Source: Candidatus Saccharimonadota bacterium
GTDB lineage: Bacteria; Patescibacteriota; Saccharimonadia; Saccharimonadales; Saccharimonadaceae
Length of the DNA: 64,000 bases
Assembly (NCBI GenBank): GCA_017464135.1
Contig: JAFUEB010000004.1
Location: forward strand, 124,001 to 188,000
Direction of reading: 5' to 3'
This document shows, one piece after another, positions 29,604-38,364 of the stretch. The translations under genes and the position numbers were made by a program. Every line of letters starts with the position of its first letter. Positions within the stretch are counted from its first letter, which is position 1. The notes under the pieces are model-generated. The model did no database searches, had not been told where the DNA came from, and saw only the letters and a program-made list of their open reading frames with translations.

Positions 29604-30512
29604 ATGGAATATAAGGATGTTGAGAAAGCGCGTCAAGTTTATCATGATAAACTTGTTCATGCTTGGATAGTTGCATTAATAGTAAGTTTAGTGATTGGCG
29701 GACTCTGTTTTCCGTTTGCTTCATTGATGGCGATCATGATTGCGCTTTTTGTGCTTGGTATGGGTGCCGTCATTCTAGCTTTTGCGACAAACAAGGAAGC
29801 TAATGCTTATCGCGATGCTTATAAGGAATACTTTATTAAACGAAATTTAGCCAGTGTGTTTACGAACTTGCAGTATCATCAAAATGTCGGCTTGAACAGC
29901 GGGCTACTTCGAGCCAGCGAGATGGTAAATACCGGTGACATTTATCATTCAAATGATTTAGCGCAGGGCACTTATAAAGGCGTCAACTTCGTCCAAGCTG
30001 ATGTTCATATCGAGGAAGAATATTACGATTCGGATGGCAATCGCCAAGAAGTCACCATTTTCCGTGGTAGATTCATGGTATTTGAATTCCCAAAGAAGTT
30101 TAGCTTTAAACTAGAACTTATCGGCAAGAGATTCGGTCGTGCGTACAGAGTACCGGGCAAGGATTCGAAGACTGGTCGCAAAATGAATAAACTTGAAACC
30201 GAATCGACCGAATTTAACAAGGCTTTCAAAATTTACGCACAAGATGGTTTTGAAGCATTCTATATCCTAGATCCTGCCATCATGGAAAAAATTCAAGCCA
30301 TCAATACGTCGCATAATGGTCGCGTGCTATTTGGCTTCCTTAACAACACGCTTCTAATTGGACTAAATGACGGCAAGGATTCATTCGAGCCGCCAAAGTC
30401 ATCCAAGCCAATTGACGAAAAGGCGGAAATTGAGAAGGTTTCGAAAGAAATCCGCGTAATTACGGATTTTGTGGACCTACTCAGCCTTGACAAAAAACTC
30501 TTCACCAATTAA
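29604..30512 (+). CDS. DUF3137-like membrane protein
   Basis: A 302-residue protein with two adjacent membrane helices (residues ~20-65: AWIVALIVSLVIGGLCF, MIALFVLGMGAVILAF) and then a soluble domain with FVQADVHIEEEYYDSDGN, FRGRFMVFEFPKKF and QDGFEAFYILDPAIMEKI, consistent with DUF3137. Function is unknown. A TATAAT lies 6 bases before the ATG, so the message would be leaderless. It sits between the deacetylase gene and a kinase gene on the same strand, each with its own promoter. Confidence 0.75.
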   Translation: MEYKDVEKARQVYHDKLVHAWIVALIVSLVIGGLCFPFASLMAIMIALFVLGMGAVILAFATNKEANAYRDAYKEYFIKRNLASVFTNLQYHQNVGLNSGLLRASEMVNTGDIYHSNDLAQGTYKGVNFVQADVHIEEEYYDSDGNRQEVTIFRGRFMVFEFPKKFSFKLELIGKRFGRAYRVPGKDSKTGRKMNKLETESTEFNKAFKIYAQDGFEAFYILDPAIMEKIQAINTSHNGRVLFGFLNNTLLIGLNDGKDSFEPPKSSKPIDEKAEIEKVSKEIRVITDFVDLLSLDKKLFTN

Positions 30513-30554
30513 TTTTTGCACTAATAGATAAACTTGTGCTACAATGGAATTATT

Positions 30555-31052
30555 ATGGAAGGTAAGAAATCTAAGCCGCGCGCGCTTCTGGTTTTCGGTG
30601 CACCCTGCAGCGGTAAAACAACTTTTGCGATGAAATTCGCAAACAAATTTAATTTGGCATATTACGATTTAGATGATATCGCCAAGAAAAACAAGTTTTC
30701 GAGAGAGAATATTCTCGCGATTCTAGAATTGCTCACGCATACACGTCAAACTGTAATTATTGAAGGCGGACTCGATACCGAGAAGCAACGCCAAGAAGTA
30801 AAAAACATTTTTATCGTTGCTGGATATGTTGTCGATTTATTGTGGATTCAGACTGATATTGCCACCATTCGCAATCGTATGAAATACCGCTATAAATCCG
30901 TTGCCAAGGCGAAAAGCGCCTATGACGAAGCGATTGAAAAGCTCGAAGCCCCTTCCGAACTCGAGCGCCCAATTATCCTTTCTGGTAAACATACTTTTGA
31001 AACACAAACCAAACACGCAGTTGCTGGCCTAGCTGATGCTCATAATAAATGA
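30555..31052 (+). CDS. P-loop ATPase/kinase-like protein
   Basis: A 165-residue protein starting at ATG 30555, 9 bases after a TACAAT box. Walker A GAPCSGKTT lies at residues ~15-23, and YYDLDDIAKK follows as in small nucleotide- or zeta-toxin-like kinases. VIIEGGLD provides the second acidic motif, and RNRMKYRYKS resembles a lid with arginines. It is similar in build to AAA_33 kinases that phosphorylate small molecules or nucleic-acid ends; the substrate is unknown. It overlaps the following protease gene by 17 bases. Confidence 0.7.
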   Translation: MEGKKSKPRALLVFGAPCSGKTTFAMKFANKFNLAYYDLDDIAKKNKFSRENILAILELLTHTRQTVIIEGGLDTEKQRQEVKNIFIVAGYVVDLLWIQTDIATIRNRMKYRYKSVAKAKSAYDEAIEKLEAPSELERPIILSGKHTFETQTKHAVAGLADAHNK

Positions 31053-31584
31053 TCCTGAATTTGGCGAAGTAAAAGTTAGAAAGAGCCCGCTTTCTAAATC
31101 GGTTCGTTTTTCGATTTCGACTTCCGGACGATTACAAATGAGTGTACCGAAATACACTTCGGATTTTTTAGCGAAAAGATTTCTAAATACCAATCGTGAT
31201 TTAATTCGTGAAAAACTGCCCGTAAAAGACCCGAAAGAACAACGTGCTCGCGACTACCAGAAAAAAGTCTTAATGAAGAAAGCCAAAGAATACCTTCCTT
31301 ATCGCTTGGAATACCATGCGAAACTCTATGGCTATGAATATGATAAATGCCGCTTAACCCATGCGAACACAAGATGGGGAAGTTGCTCATCTAACCGGGT
31401 GATTTCACTTAATATCGGTCTCATGAAAGTGCCAGAGCCACTACGTGACTATGTGATACTGCACGAACTGGCGCATTTAAACCACATGGATCATTCCAAA
31501 GCCTTTTGGGCGGAGGTAGGTTCGCACGACAAAAATTACAAGGCCCACGAAAAGAAATTGAAATTATTTAGTCCTGGTGTTTAG
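31036..31584 (+). CDS. YgjP/DUF45-type metallopeptidase
   Basis: A 182-residue protein with NTRWGSCSSNRVISLNIGLM followed by YVILHELAHLNHMDHSKAFW, the HExxH zinc motif with a third ligand histidine downstream. This matches the YgjP/WSS1-like DUF45 metallopeptidases, cytoplasmic proteins of poorly known role. It starts within the end of the kinase gene. Its last 17 bases overlap, tail to tail, the end of the minus-strand gene at 31568. Confidence 0.85.
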   Translation: MLIINDPEFGEVKVRKSPLSKSVRFSISTSGRLQMSVPKYTSDFLAKRFLNTNRDLIREKLPVKDPKEQRARDYQKKVLMKKAKEYLPYRLEYHAKLYGYEYDKCRLTHANTRWGSCSSNRVISLNIGLMKVPEPLRDYVILHELAHLNHMDHSKAFWAEVGSHDKNYKAHEKKLKLFSPGV

Positions 31585-31915
31585 CTTGAATTGTCACAGT
31601 AGTACCGAATCCGAGACGAGATTCGACTTTGACATGCTCTGTCGATAATAAGTCGCAAGTGGTTTTTGAAAGAACCGTACCGTTATCTTTAATGATAATT
31701 TTGCCTTTTCTAACCTGAATAACAATGCGTCCGTTATTTTTAGCGCGTTTCACGGCTGATTCCATGGTCTTATCAAGGTCGCGCTCAACGCGTTCTTTTT
31801 CGCGAATGGTGAGGGTAGTGTCTGGAAAATCAACATCAAGGGTCACACCAATTCGTTTCACTATTGGTAGATATTTCAAATAGATTTTATTGATGGTTTC
31901 GGATATGCGTTCCAT
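31568..31915 (-). CDS. Small GHKL ATPase-like protein
   Basis: A 115-residue protein from ATG 31915, 7 bases after a minus-strand TATAAT (31923-31928). The C-terminal part, GKIIIKDNGTVLS ... VESRLGFGTTVTIQA, resembles the G1/G2 region of histidine-kinase-type ATPases (KDNG, GFGTTVTI), while the N-terminal 60 residues look like a charged helix pair. The N-box asparagine region is not evident. It may be a degenerate or partial ATPase domain used as an interaction module. It is divergent from the sortase gene and convergent with the DUF45 gene. Confidence 0.55.
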   Translation of the reverse strand: MERISETINKIYLKYLPIVKRIGVTLDVDFPDTTLTIREKERVERDLDKTMESAVKRAKNNGRIVIQVRKGKIIIKDNGTVLSKTTCDLLSTEHVKVESRLGFGTTVTIQAKHQD

Positions 31916-31950
31916 TAACAAAATTATAGCATGCTTTTAAATACTTATGC

Positions 31951-31973
31951 TATAATGAATTAAAAGGAGGTCT
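31951..31973 (+). promoter_or_regulatory. Promoter and ribosome binding site of the sortase gene
   Basis: TATAAT (31951-31956) is followed by AAAAGGAGG, which fixes the GTG start at 31974. It lies back to back with the minus-strand -10 box at 31923-31928, giving two divergent promoters within 58 bases. Confidence 0.65.
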
Positions 31974-32465
31974 GTGGAGATAAGGCATTCATTTGATGTA
32001 AAAAAATGCATCCTGTGTGCTTATTTTGTGACCTTTCTTGCTTATCTTATCATCGGCTTTGTACCGGCTGGCGCAACAGATTACATTGTTTCGGCCAGGA
32101 TTAGTATTCCAGCGATTAATTTGTTGTCTGACGTCACTACGCTCGAAAAAGATGGGCGCACGCTCCATACACCGGATACGATTGTTGGCAGTTATTCGGA
32201 GTCCGAAAATAAAACACTTTTAATTGGCCACTCGTCGACTGTATTTAAGAATCTAGACGAAGCCGAAGTTGGTGACGCAATTTGGTATAATGGGCACGGT
32301 TATCAAATCGTTGAGGCTGACACACTTCTAAAAAGTGAAATCAATATGGATAAACTGCTTAAACCAGAAGAAACTGATACCCTAGTCATTATGACTTGCG
32401 CCGGCGAAGAATTAGATAATTACGATGCTACACATCGACTTATTTTGACCGCGAAAGCCGTATAG
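31974..32465 (+). CDS. Sortase
   Basis: A 163-residue protein from GTG with a strong Shine-Dalgarno site. An N-terminal membrane helix (residues 12-33) is followed by the sortase barrel. His86 in LIGHSS, Cys142 in IMTCAGE and Arg155 in THRLIL form the catalytic set. It would cut sorting signals of secreted proteins and join them to the envelope or to each other. No LPxTG-like C-terminus is seen among the surface proteins in this window, so its substrates lie elsewhere or carry an unusual signal. Its 3' end overlaps the convergent GH97 gene by 26 bases. Confidence 0.85.
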   Translation: MEIRHSFDVKKCILCAYFVTFLAYLIIGFVPAGATDYIVSARISIPAINLLSDVTTLEKDGRTLHTPDTIVGSYSESENKTLLIGHSSTVFKNLDEAEVGDAIWYNGHGYQIVEADTLLKSEINMDKLLKPEETDTLVIMTCAGEELDNYDATHRLILTAKAV

Positions 32466-34401
32466 CAAAGCCACCACCTGGCGCCATATATAATTCAATG
32501 GATTCGTTTTTACTGACATTTTTAGCTGTGATAGTATGACCGAATTGGTTGTCGCGGTAGTGAGCGTCATTCGAATCGGCATAGATTTCGGCGCGGTAGA
32601 TACCTTCGTCGAGGAAGTTGAGCCCGATATTGACCTTGCGGCCGGTCTCGTCGGTCACGCCGCCAATATACCAATCGCCATTCCGGGCTTTTCTGGCCAC
32701 AACATAGTACTCGCCAACTTCGCCTGCTAATGGTACAGTGCGTTCGAAATTGGTTGGAACATCACGGAGGAACTTCAACATATCTTTAAATCTTTCTTCG
32801 TAGATATATGGGCGATCCGCCGCCATCGCCATACCGGAATAGATGGTGATAAAGTAGGCGATTTGACGGGTAAGCGTGGTTGACATACGTTTAACACTAT
32901 TCGCCAAATCGAAAATACCATTCGTGTAATCCATGCCGCCAGAAAGTAATCTCGTATAAGGCAGATAACAAGCGTGAGACGGCGAAATGGCGCCACCTTC
33001 ATACTCCTGACCACGCGCGCCTTCACGCGTTAAGAGATTTGGCCAAGTTCTTTCAATGCCAGTGCCTTTAATTGGTTCGTGAATATCAAGACAAATATGT
33101 TTCTTAGCGGCCAGCTCAACGGTCTTTTGATAGTGGTTAACGCCAGCTTGAGAGTGGTGATACTCGCGGCGACCATGAATTAAAATTTGACTGCCAGCGT
33201 AGCCGGTCTTAATGTAATGTACGCCGTTTGCAGCGTAGAAATTGTAGGCTTCCTCGAGTTGTTTTTCATAATTATCGACAAAGCCAACGGTTTCGTGGTG
33301 CCCGACAATTTCAACCGATCTAGCCCTAGCATAACGAGCAACTTCAGGGAGGTCGAAATCAGGAGTTGATTTGGTAAAGCTATTATTAATGCCGTTTTCA
33401 AGCCAGTCACCTTCCCAGCCGTCATTCCAGCCCTCAATCAGGACTCCCGGAATACCTAGTCTAACAGCAGCGTCAATGTATTCTTTAGTGTGCTGAGTAG
33501 TAGCGCCGTGACGTTCGCCTGGAGCCCAAGTCCATTCACCAACATACATTGCCCACCAGATACCGATAAATTTCAAGGTTCTTACCCACGAGAAATCGCC
33601 TCGCGGTGGATCATTCAAGCAATACATCACACGATTCGTGGTAAGTTCAATTGCAGAATCTGCAATCATAATTAAACGCCATGGGGTTTCAAACGGTAGG
33701 GAAACATGGGCTTTGGTGCCGTCTGAGAGTGGCGTAATATCAGTTTTTAGTTTATTCTCGGCGCTCAGTTTAATGGTAGCGGCACCGTAGTTATAAAGCG
33801 CAGCTTCATGTAGTGAAAGATAGCAACCATTTGGCGTCTTCATCGTGAGTGGTGTATGCACGGAATGATTCAAATCATAAACAGTGGCTTTCTCGTAATT
33901 ATATTCATAGCGATCCGGTTGATAGGCTGGGATTTTCCAAACTGTAGTGTTCAAATCGATATTAAACTCAGTGAGCTCGTCAGCAATCGTGATTTGTTGG
34001 AATTTTGGTTGTGGTGGAATTTCGTAACGGAAGGCGACGGCATTATCGTAGACGCGAAATCTTAAAGTAAAAATCCGTTTTGGCTCTTGGTCTTCAGCGC
34101 AGTAGAAGGCAACCTCTTGACATTTGTTTTTAATTAAACGATCTTCGCCCCAAAGCATCTCGACAGTTTCGTCGATGTTTTTCGTGACAATGCGGATAAC
34201 GCGCAGATTGTTGCCGAGCATCTTTTCGCCGCAGATATCAAAACCAAGCCGGGAGAGCCCGACGATTGGTTTATTGTCGCGATCAACTTTATAGAAAATC
34301 TGTTTACTCTTAAGTGCGACCGTGCATTTGTTCCGACCATTTGGCGATACGATTTCTTTTTCGGTATCTTTGCCGTTAAGCCATTTTGCCCACTTAAACA
34401 T
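32440..34401 (-). CDS. Glycoside hydrolase family 97, inverting type
   Basis: A 653-residue protein starting at MFKWAKWLNGK, 7 bases after a minus-strand TATAAT. The N-terminal beta-sandwich (FRVYDNAVAFRYEIP) is followed by a TIM barrel with WWAMYVGEWTW, GVLIEGWNDGWEGDW, HYIKTGYAG, HEPIKGTGIERTWPN and REGARGQEYEG, then a C-terminal beta domain. The KTGY segment, with Gly in place of the nucleophile Asp, and the two Glu in HEP and GQEYE match the SusB-like inverting alpha-glucosidase subgroup. There is no signal peptide, unlike most GH97 enzymes, which are exported; it probably acts on cytoplasmic glucans. Confidence 0.85.
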   Translation of the reverse strand: MFKWAKWLNGKDTEKEIVSPNGRNKCTVALKSKQIFYKVDRDNKPIVGLSRLGFDICGEKMLGNNLRVIRIVTKNIDETVEMLWGEDRLIKNKCQEVAFYCAEDQEPKRIFTLRFRVYDNAVAFRYEIPPQPKFQQITIADELTEFNIDLNTTVWKIPAYQPDRYEYNYEKATVYDLNHSVHTPLTMKTPNGCYLSLHEAALYNYGAATIKLSAENKLKTDITPLSDGTKAHVSLPFETPWRLIMIADSAIELTTNRVMYCLNDPPRGDFSWVRTLKFIGIWWAMYVGEWTWAPGERHGATTQHTKEYIDAAVRLGIPGVLIEGWNDGWEGDWLENGINNSFTKSTPDFDLPEVARYARARSVEIVGHHETVGFVDNYEKQLEEAYNFYAANGVHYIKTGYAGSQILIHGRREYHHSQAGVNHYQKTVELAAKKHICLDIHEPIKGTGIERTWPNLLTREGARGQEYEGGAISPSHACYLPYTRLLSGGMDYTNGIFDLANSVKRMSTTLTRQIAYFITIYSGMAMAADRPYIYEERFKDMLKFLRDVPTNFERTVPLAGEVGEYYVVARKARNGDWYIGGVTDETGRKVNIGLNFLDEGIYRAEIYADSNDAHYRDNQFGHTITAKNVSKNESIELYMAPGGGFAIRLSRSK

Positions 34402-34434
34402 ACAATATATTATAGCATATGTTATAATAAAAAT
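34402..34434. promoter_or_regulatory. Divergent leaderless promoters in a 33-base gap
   Basis: Two -10 boxes point outwards: minus-strand TATAAT at 34409-34414 and plus-strand TATAAT at 34423-34428. They sit 7 and 6 bases from the respective start codons. Any -35 contacts must lie inside or across the start of the opposite gene. Confidence 0.7.
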
Positions 34435-35919
34435 ATGGTAGGGAAGAAAAAACATTCCTTTTTAAAGCGATTCTTCGTGGGATTATTCTGCTTTTTAATT
34501 GTGGGGGGCGGAGTTTTCTTTGGCGTCCAATTCTTTACGAAGACTGGTATCTTTAGAATCCCGGGCGTCGTTTACTACGATGAGTCCTTAACTGAAGCCG
34601 AGAAAAAAGAACTTGCGAAATACTTTACCGAGGAACTTGACCTCGATAAAGATGTTACGATTTCGGCACGAAACGAATTAAAGATTCCGGAGCTCGAAGA
34701 AGGCGAATTCTTAATTAATATTAAAGTGCCGGTTGTCGATTTCTTTGAATTTGCACTCGACAATGTGGACGCCGAGACGGCTGATGCTTTACTTGCAAAC
34801 CCAATTGTTAAGCTGATTGATTTAGACGAGCTTGATAGTAAGAAGAATTTGATCAAGATTAATAATAAATACTATCTTGATTCGTTTGACGAAGGTGGCG
34901 TTTATAGAATTATGAGTTTTAGGTCTGAAAAATATGAGGACGAGATTAAGCCACTCGTAGCTGAGGCCTATACAAAGACATTTCCAACGAAAGACACAGT
35001 ATTAACGTTCGCTCAGACTGGCGTGACGGCACTTTCTCGTGGCATGAACACAAAACTACGTAATGTCGGAGGCGATGCGACTTATTTTGCCGCTAATATC
35101 AAGGATTATCTTTCCAGTTTTGATATCACACATACATCAAATGAATCATCCTTTACCGACTACGCTAGTTCAAGCAATATTTGCTCTGACAAACGATTCA
35201 TTAATACACTCCTTGCGATTGGTCTAGACGTTGTAGAGCTGACTGGTAACCACAATGTCGACTGTGGGGCGCAGGCAGCCATTGACACGGTTGAAACTTA
35301 TCTAAATAATGGCATGAAGATTGTTGGTGGCGGCAGAAACGCTGAAGAGGCCTATGTGCCACTTCGCATTACCGAGAAGGGCACGAATATTACTTTTCTC
35401 GCCTTTAACCAATCGACTGGTGGTGCGACTTATGGCTCGAGACCTGGCGCTAACCAATATTATGAAGAAGTCATCGGGCCGCAAATCCAAGACGCTAAAA
35501 AGCAGGGAGATTTCGTGATTGTTGATATTCAATACTACGAGTGTAATGCCTATGCCTCAACTTATGAAGATCCAACTTGTGACCGTGCTAATTCTTCGGC
35601 TGGCGACCAAGTCGGTCTATTTAGACACATTATCGACCTCGGCGCTGATGTAGTGGTTGGTACTTCCGCACATCAACCACAAACCTTTGAAGTTTATGGT
35701 AATGGTGTGATTTATTATGGCCTTGGCAACCTCTTCTTTGACCAGGTTTGGTGGCCTGGTACCACGAGAAGCCTCGTCCTTGCCCATTATTTCTACAATG
35801 GAAAATTGCTCCAAACAAAAATGGTTCCGACCGTTTATGGTAATGAAATGCAAACCAGATTACTAGATAAGGAGACATCAGTATGGTTTCTAAACAGATT
35901 AGCAAGCGTGCATCCATAA
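34435..35919 (+). CDS. CapA-family (poly-gamma-glutamate capsule-type) metallophosphatase-like protein
   Basis: A 494-residue protein. A basic start and a membrane helix (residues 12-30) anchor it. An uncharacterised domain of ~170 residues is followed by the CapA fold: VLTFAQTGVTALSRG, VVELTGNHNVDCG, VGGGRNAEEAYVPL, VDIQYYECNAY, VVGTSAHQPQTFEVY and YYGLGNLFFDQ. This order matches PGA_cap proteins, related to metallophosphatases and tied to capsule polymers. Which polymer is handled is unknown. Its end overlaps the next gene by 37 bases. Confidence 0.85.
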   Translation: MVGKKKHSFLKRFFVGLFCFLIVGGGVFFGVQFFTKTGIFRIPGVVYYDESLTEAEKKELAKYFTEELDLDKDVTISARNELKIPELEEGEFLINIKVPVVDFFEFALDNVDAETADALLANPIVKLIDLDELDSKKNLIKINNKYYLDSFDEGGVYRIMSFRSEKYEDEIKPLVAEAYTKTFPTKDTVLTFAQTGVTALSRGMNTKLRNVGGDATYFAANIKDYLSSFDITHTSNESSFTDYASSSNICSDKRFINTLLAIGLDVVELTGNHNVDCGAQAAIDTVETYLNNGMKIVGGGRNAEEAYVPLRITEKGTNITFLAFNQSTGGATYGSRPGANQYYEEVIGPQIQDAKKQGDFVIVDIQYYECNAYASTYEDPTCDRANSSAGDQVGLFRHIIDLGADVVVGTSAHQPQTFEVYGNGVIYYGLGNLFFDQVWWPGTTRSLVLAHYFYNGKLLQTKMVPTVYGNEMQTRLLDKETSVWFLNRLASVHP

Positions 35920-36851
35920 AAGGATTCATTAAGATTTTTCTATTATTTGCCATTGTGGCATCTTTTACGGCACTCGTAATCCATGTTTGTGTAAACTATT
36001 GGCCAAATAAGGAACCGGATCAGTCGCAAAACCAGGAGCCAGAGCCGGAGCCAGAGCCGGAGCCAGAGCCGATTATTCCAGAAATCAACTTTCAACCAAC
36101 CGTCGACGCTTGGGTTAATTCAGTGGGCGGCAATAAGGGTGTGATTGTTTACGATATTGACCTTGATAAGGTGGCTGGCATTTACAATGCTGATGCGAAA
36201 TTCGCGACTGCATCGCTTTACAAACTCTATGTTGTGTACCATGGCTACCGTTTAGTGCAAAAGGGCGAATGGGACCGCAACGCGGTGGCAAATGGGCGGG
36301 GAAATACGATTCTGGAATGTCTAGATGCCGCGATCCGCTCATCTGATTCGGGTTGCGCGGAGCCACTCTGGTCTAAGATTGGCCATAGCCATCTGGATGA
36401 TGTCGTGAACTATGAATTCAATATGATGAGTGTGACGGTTTCGAGTTTGTCAGCGACGGCAAGAGAAATTAAAGACATGATGTTAATGTTCTACAATCAT
36501 ACCGAAATCACTGATGAATCATTAATTGCCGTGATGAAGGATTCATTCTTGAATCAGCCAGTTACGACCTACAACTGGCGCCAAGGTTTGCCAACCGGCT
36601 TCTCAACGGTTGCTAAAGTTTATAATAAAGTGGGTTGGAATTACAGTCCGGATGCGAGAGCTTGGACTATTTATGATGATGCCGCTATTGTGGAATTCCC
36701 AGCCGAGAACCGCCACTTTATCGTAGTAGTGATGTCTAGCTACGTACCATACCAACAAATTGCCCGTTTTGGCTCAGAATTTGAAGCTGCTTATCGCGCT
36801 GGTATTACCGCTGCCGCATCTGCTGATTTGGCATCTGATTCCCAGAATTAG
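35883..36851 (+). CDS. Membrane-anchored class A beta-lactamase-like serine hydrolase
   Basis: A 322-residue protein: membrane helix (residues 16-36), a spacer of repeated Glu-Pro (residues ~50-61) that may cross the wall, then a serine-hydrolase domain. The SxxK motif is SLYK in ATASLYKLYVVYHG, SDSGCAEPLW fits the SDN-like loop and KVGWNY fits the KTG position. This is the plan of class A beta-lactamase-related proteins; with a Lys-Val-Gly motif and no known partners, a peptidoglycan role is as likely as antibiotic hydrolysis. It starts inside the CapA gene. Its 3' end overlaps the convergent 36805 gene by 47 bases. Confidence 0.75.
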   Translation: MVSKQISKRASIKGFIKIFLLFAIVASFTALVIHVCVNYWPNKEPDQSQNQEPEPEPEPEPEPIIPEINFQPTVDAWVNSVGGNKGVIVYDIDLDKVAGIYNADAKFATASLYKLYVVYHGYRLVQKGEWDRNAVANGRGNTILECLDAAIRSSDSGCAEPLWSKIGHSHLDDVVNYEFNMMSVTVSSLSATAREIKDMMLMFYNHTEITDESLIAVMKDSFLNQPVTTYNWRQGLPTGFSTVAKVYNKVGWNYSPDARAWTIYDDAAIVEFPAENRHFIVVVMSSYVPYQQIARFGSEFEAAYRAGITAAASADLASDSQN

Positions 36852-38364
36852 AACCGACCGTCGTCACAATACCACTAATCGTAAAGGTTTCGGTTTTTGT
36901 GCCGTTTAGATATAAAGTATAGGTTTCGCCTTCTTCAAATTTTTCGGTGCCGGCCGCAATATGGTTAAAGGCCTTGAGCGACGTATGGCCAAGAACTGTT
37001 TCACCGGCTGAATTCTTGATTTCGATCTTGGTGCCGGCTTTTTGGGTTGATGTTAAGAAGATACTGACGTTATTAATCGACGATGATGTGCCGAGTGATT
37101 CAGCCATACCGCTGGCTCCAACCGCAATCACCGAGCCGCCGTTAAAGGAAATTCCAGAGCCAGAATCAAGTGCGCCGTTGCCGTTGTTGGTCGGACCATC
37201 AACTACGACTTCACCACCGTTAAAAGTGAGGAAACCGTTACTATCTAGGCCATCTCCGGCCGCGTTAACATAAATCTTGCCGCCATTGATAGTGAGCGTG
37301 CAGCTCGTGTCAGCATCAAATGGATTAGCGCCCGGGCGGTTGTTGGCCGAGGCGTCATTACCGCCACCAGCGTTCATACCATCGTCTGACGCGACGACCG
37401 ATGTCTCACCACCGTTGATGGTAATCGCCTTCGCTTCTAGGCCTTCATAGCTCTTTAAAACGCTGATTACGCCGGCATCAACGATTAATTCTTTGTCAGC
37501 ATGGATACCGTCGTCTCCGGATGAAATTTCGATATTTGCGCCCATAATACCAACGTAGTTATTCGAATGAATGCCATCGTCTTTGGATGAGATGGTGAAG
37601 TTCCCATCATGAATCAGAATGCTATTAATTGCCTTAATACCTTTAGCACTGGCCGTGATATTAAAGGTGCCTTGTTCGATCAAGACAAAGCCTTTACCGG
37701 CGGTGGTTTCGTTAGTTGATTTCATGCCGTCACCACCAGCTTCGATTGTAAAGGCACCGTCTACGACATAAATTGAATCCTTGCCACGAATACCATCGTC
37801 TTTGGCCGTAATGGTGTACTCGCCACCATTGAACTTTAAATCATCTTTTGAAACAATGCCGTCTTGATATTTAGCGGTAACTAAGAGTGAGCCTTCACCA
37901 ATGAAAGTAAGATCAGCTTTGGAGTAGACTACGCCTTTGACATCCTCATCAAGATTCGCGGCATAATTTTCGCCATCTTCTAGAGTGTTTTTGCCAACTA
38001 ATTCAATCACTAAATCATCTGCTTCGTAGCAGACAATGGCCGGACCATACGGATTCTTGATTGTAACATTATCGAGGATCAGTTTCACCACGCCGTCTTT
38101 TACATTGATACTAACGAGACCATTTTCGAGCTCGCCGGTTAAATGATAGACTCCGGATTTGTTGATGGTATAACTTTCGCCTAGCGCCACGTTAGTGGTT
38201 TCGTATTTATCCCAATTAATCTTTAGATCACCATTATCAGCATTAATGGAACGTTCGATTTTATTACCATTGTCGTGCCCAACATTGATAACAATAGTCG
38301 AGATTAAGGCTGTGGCCACCATGGCACCGATAGCAAGCCACTTATAATCGATTTTCGAGCTCAT
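36805..38364 (-). CDS. Cthe_2159-like beta-helix carbohydrate-binding surface protein
   Basis: A 519-residue protein with an N-terminal membrane anchor (LAIGAMVATALISTIVINV), a short pre-domain (GVYHLTGELENG) and then repeated right-handed beta-helix turns with DDGIH, DDGIRGKD, DGMKS and GDGLDSNG motifs, rich in Asp-Asp-Gly. This is the pattern of Cthe_2159-type proteins (PF14262) that bind polysaccharide and calcium. It is the last gene of a three-gene operon with VTC and DUF4956 proteins, overlapping the latter by one base. The trio probably forms a surface or polyphosphate-linked unit; a direct role is not established. Confidence 0.8.
   Translation of the reverse strand: MSSKIDYKWLAIGAMVATALISTIVINVGHDNGNKIERSINADNGDLKINWDKYETTNVALGESYTINKSGVYHLTGELENGLVSINVKDGVVKLILDNVTIKNPYGPAIVCYEADDLVIELVGKNTLEDGENYAANLDEDVKGVVYSKADLTFIGEGSLLVTAKYQDGIVSKDDLKFNGGEYTITAKDDGIRGKDSIYVVDGAFTIEAGGDGMKSTNETTAGKGFVLIEQGTFNITASAKGIKAINSILIHDGNFTISSKDDGIHSNNYVGIMGANIEISSGDDGIHADKELIVDAGVISVLKSYEGLEAKAITINGGETSVVASDDGMNAGGGNDASANNRPGANPFDADTSCTLTINGGKIYVNAAGDGLDSNGFLTFNGGEVVVDGPTNNGNGALDSGSGISFNGGSVIAVGASGMAESLGTSSSINNVSIFLTSTQKAGTKIEIKNSAGETVLGHTSLKAFNHIAAGTEKFEEGETYTLYLNGTKTETFTISGIVTTVGSNSGNQMPNQQMRQR

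Noticed and set aside
36027-36074. Glu-Pro repeat as a possible tandem-repeat locus
   Set aside because: It is a short simple linker in the serine hydrolase; GAGCCG units may slip, but in multiples of six they keep frame, so no strong claim.
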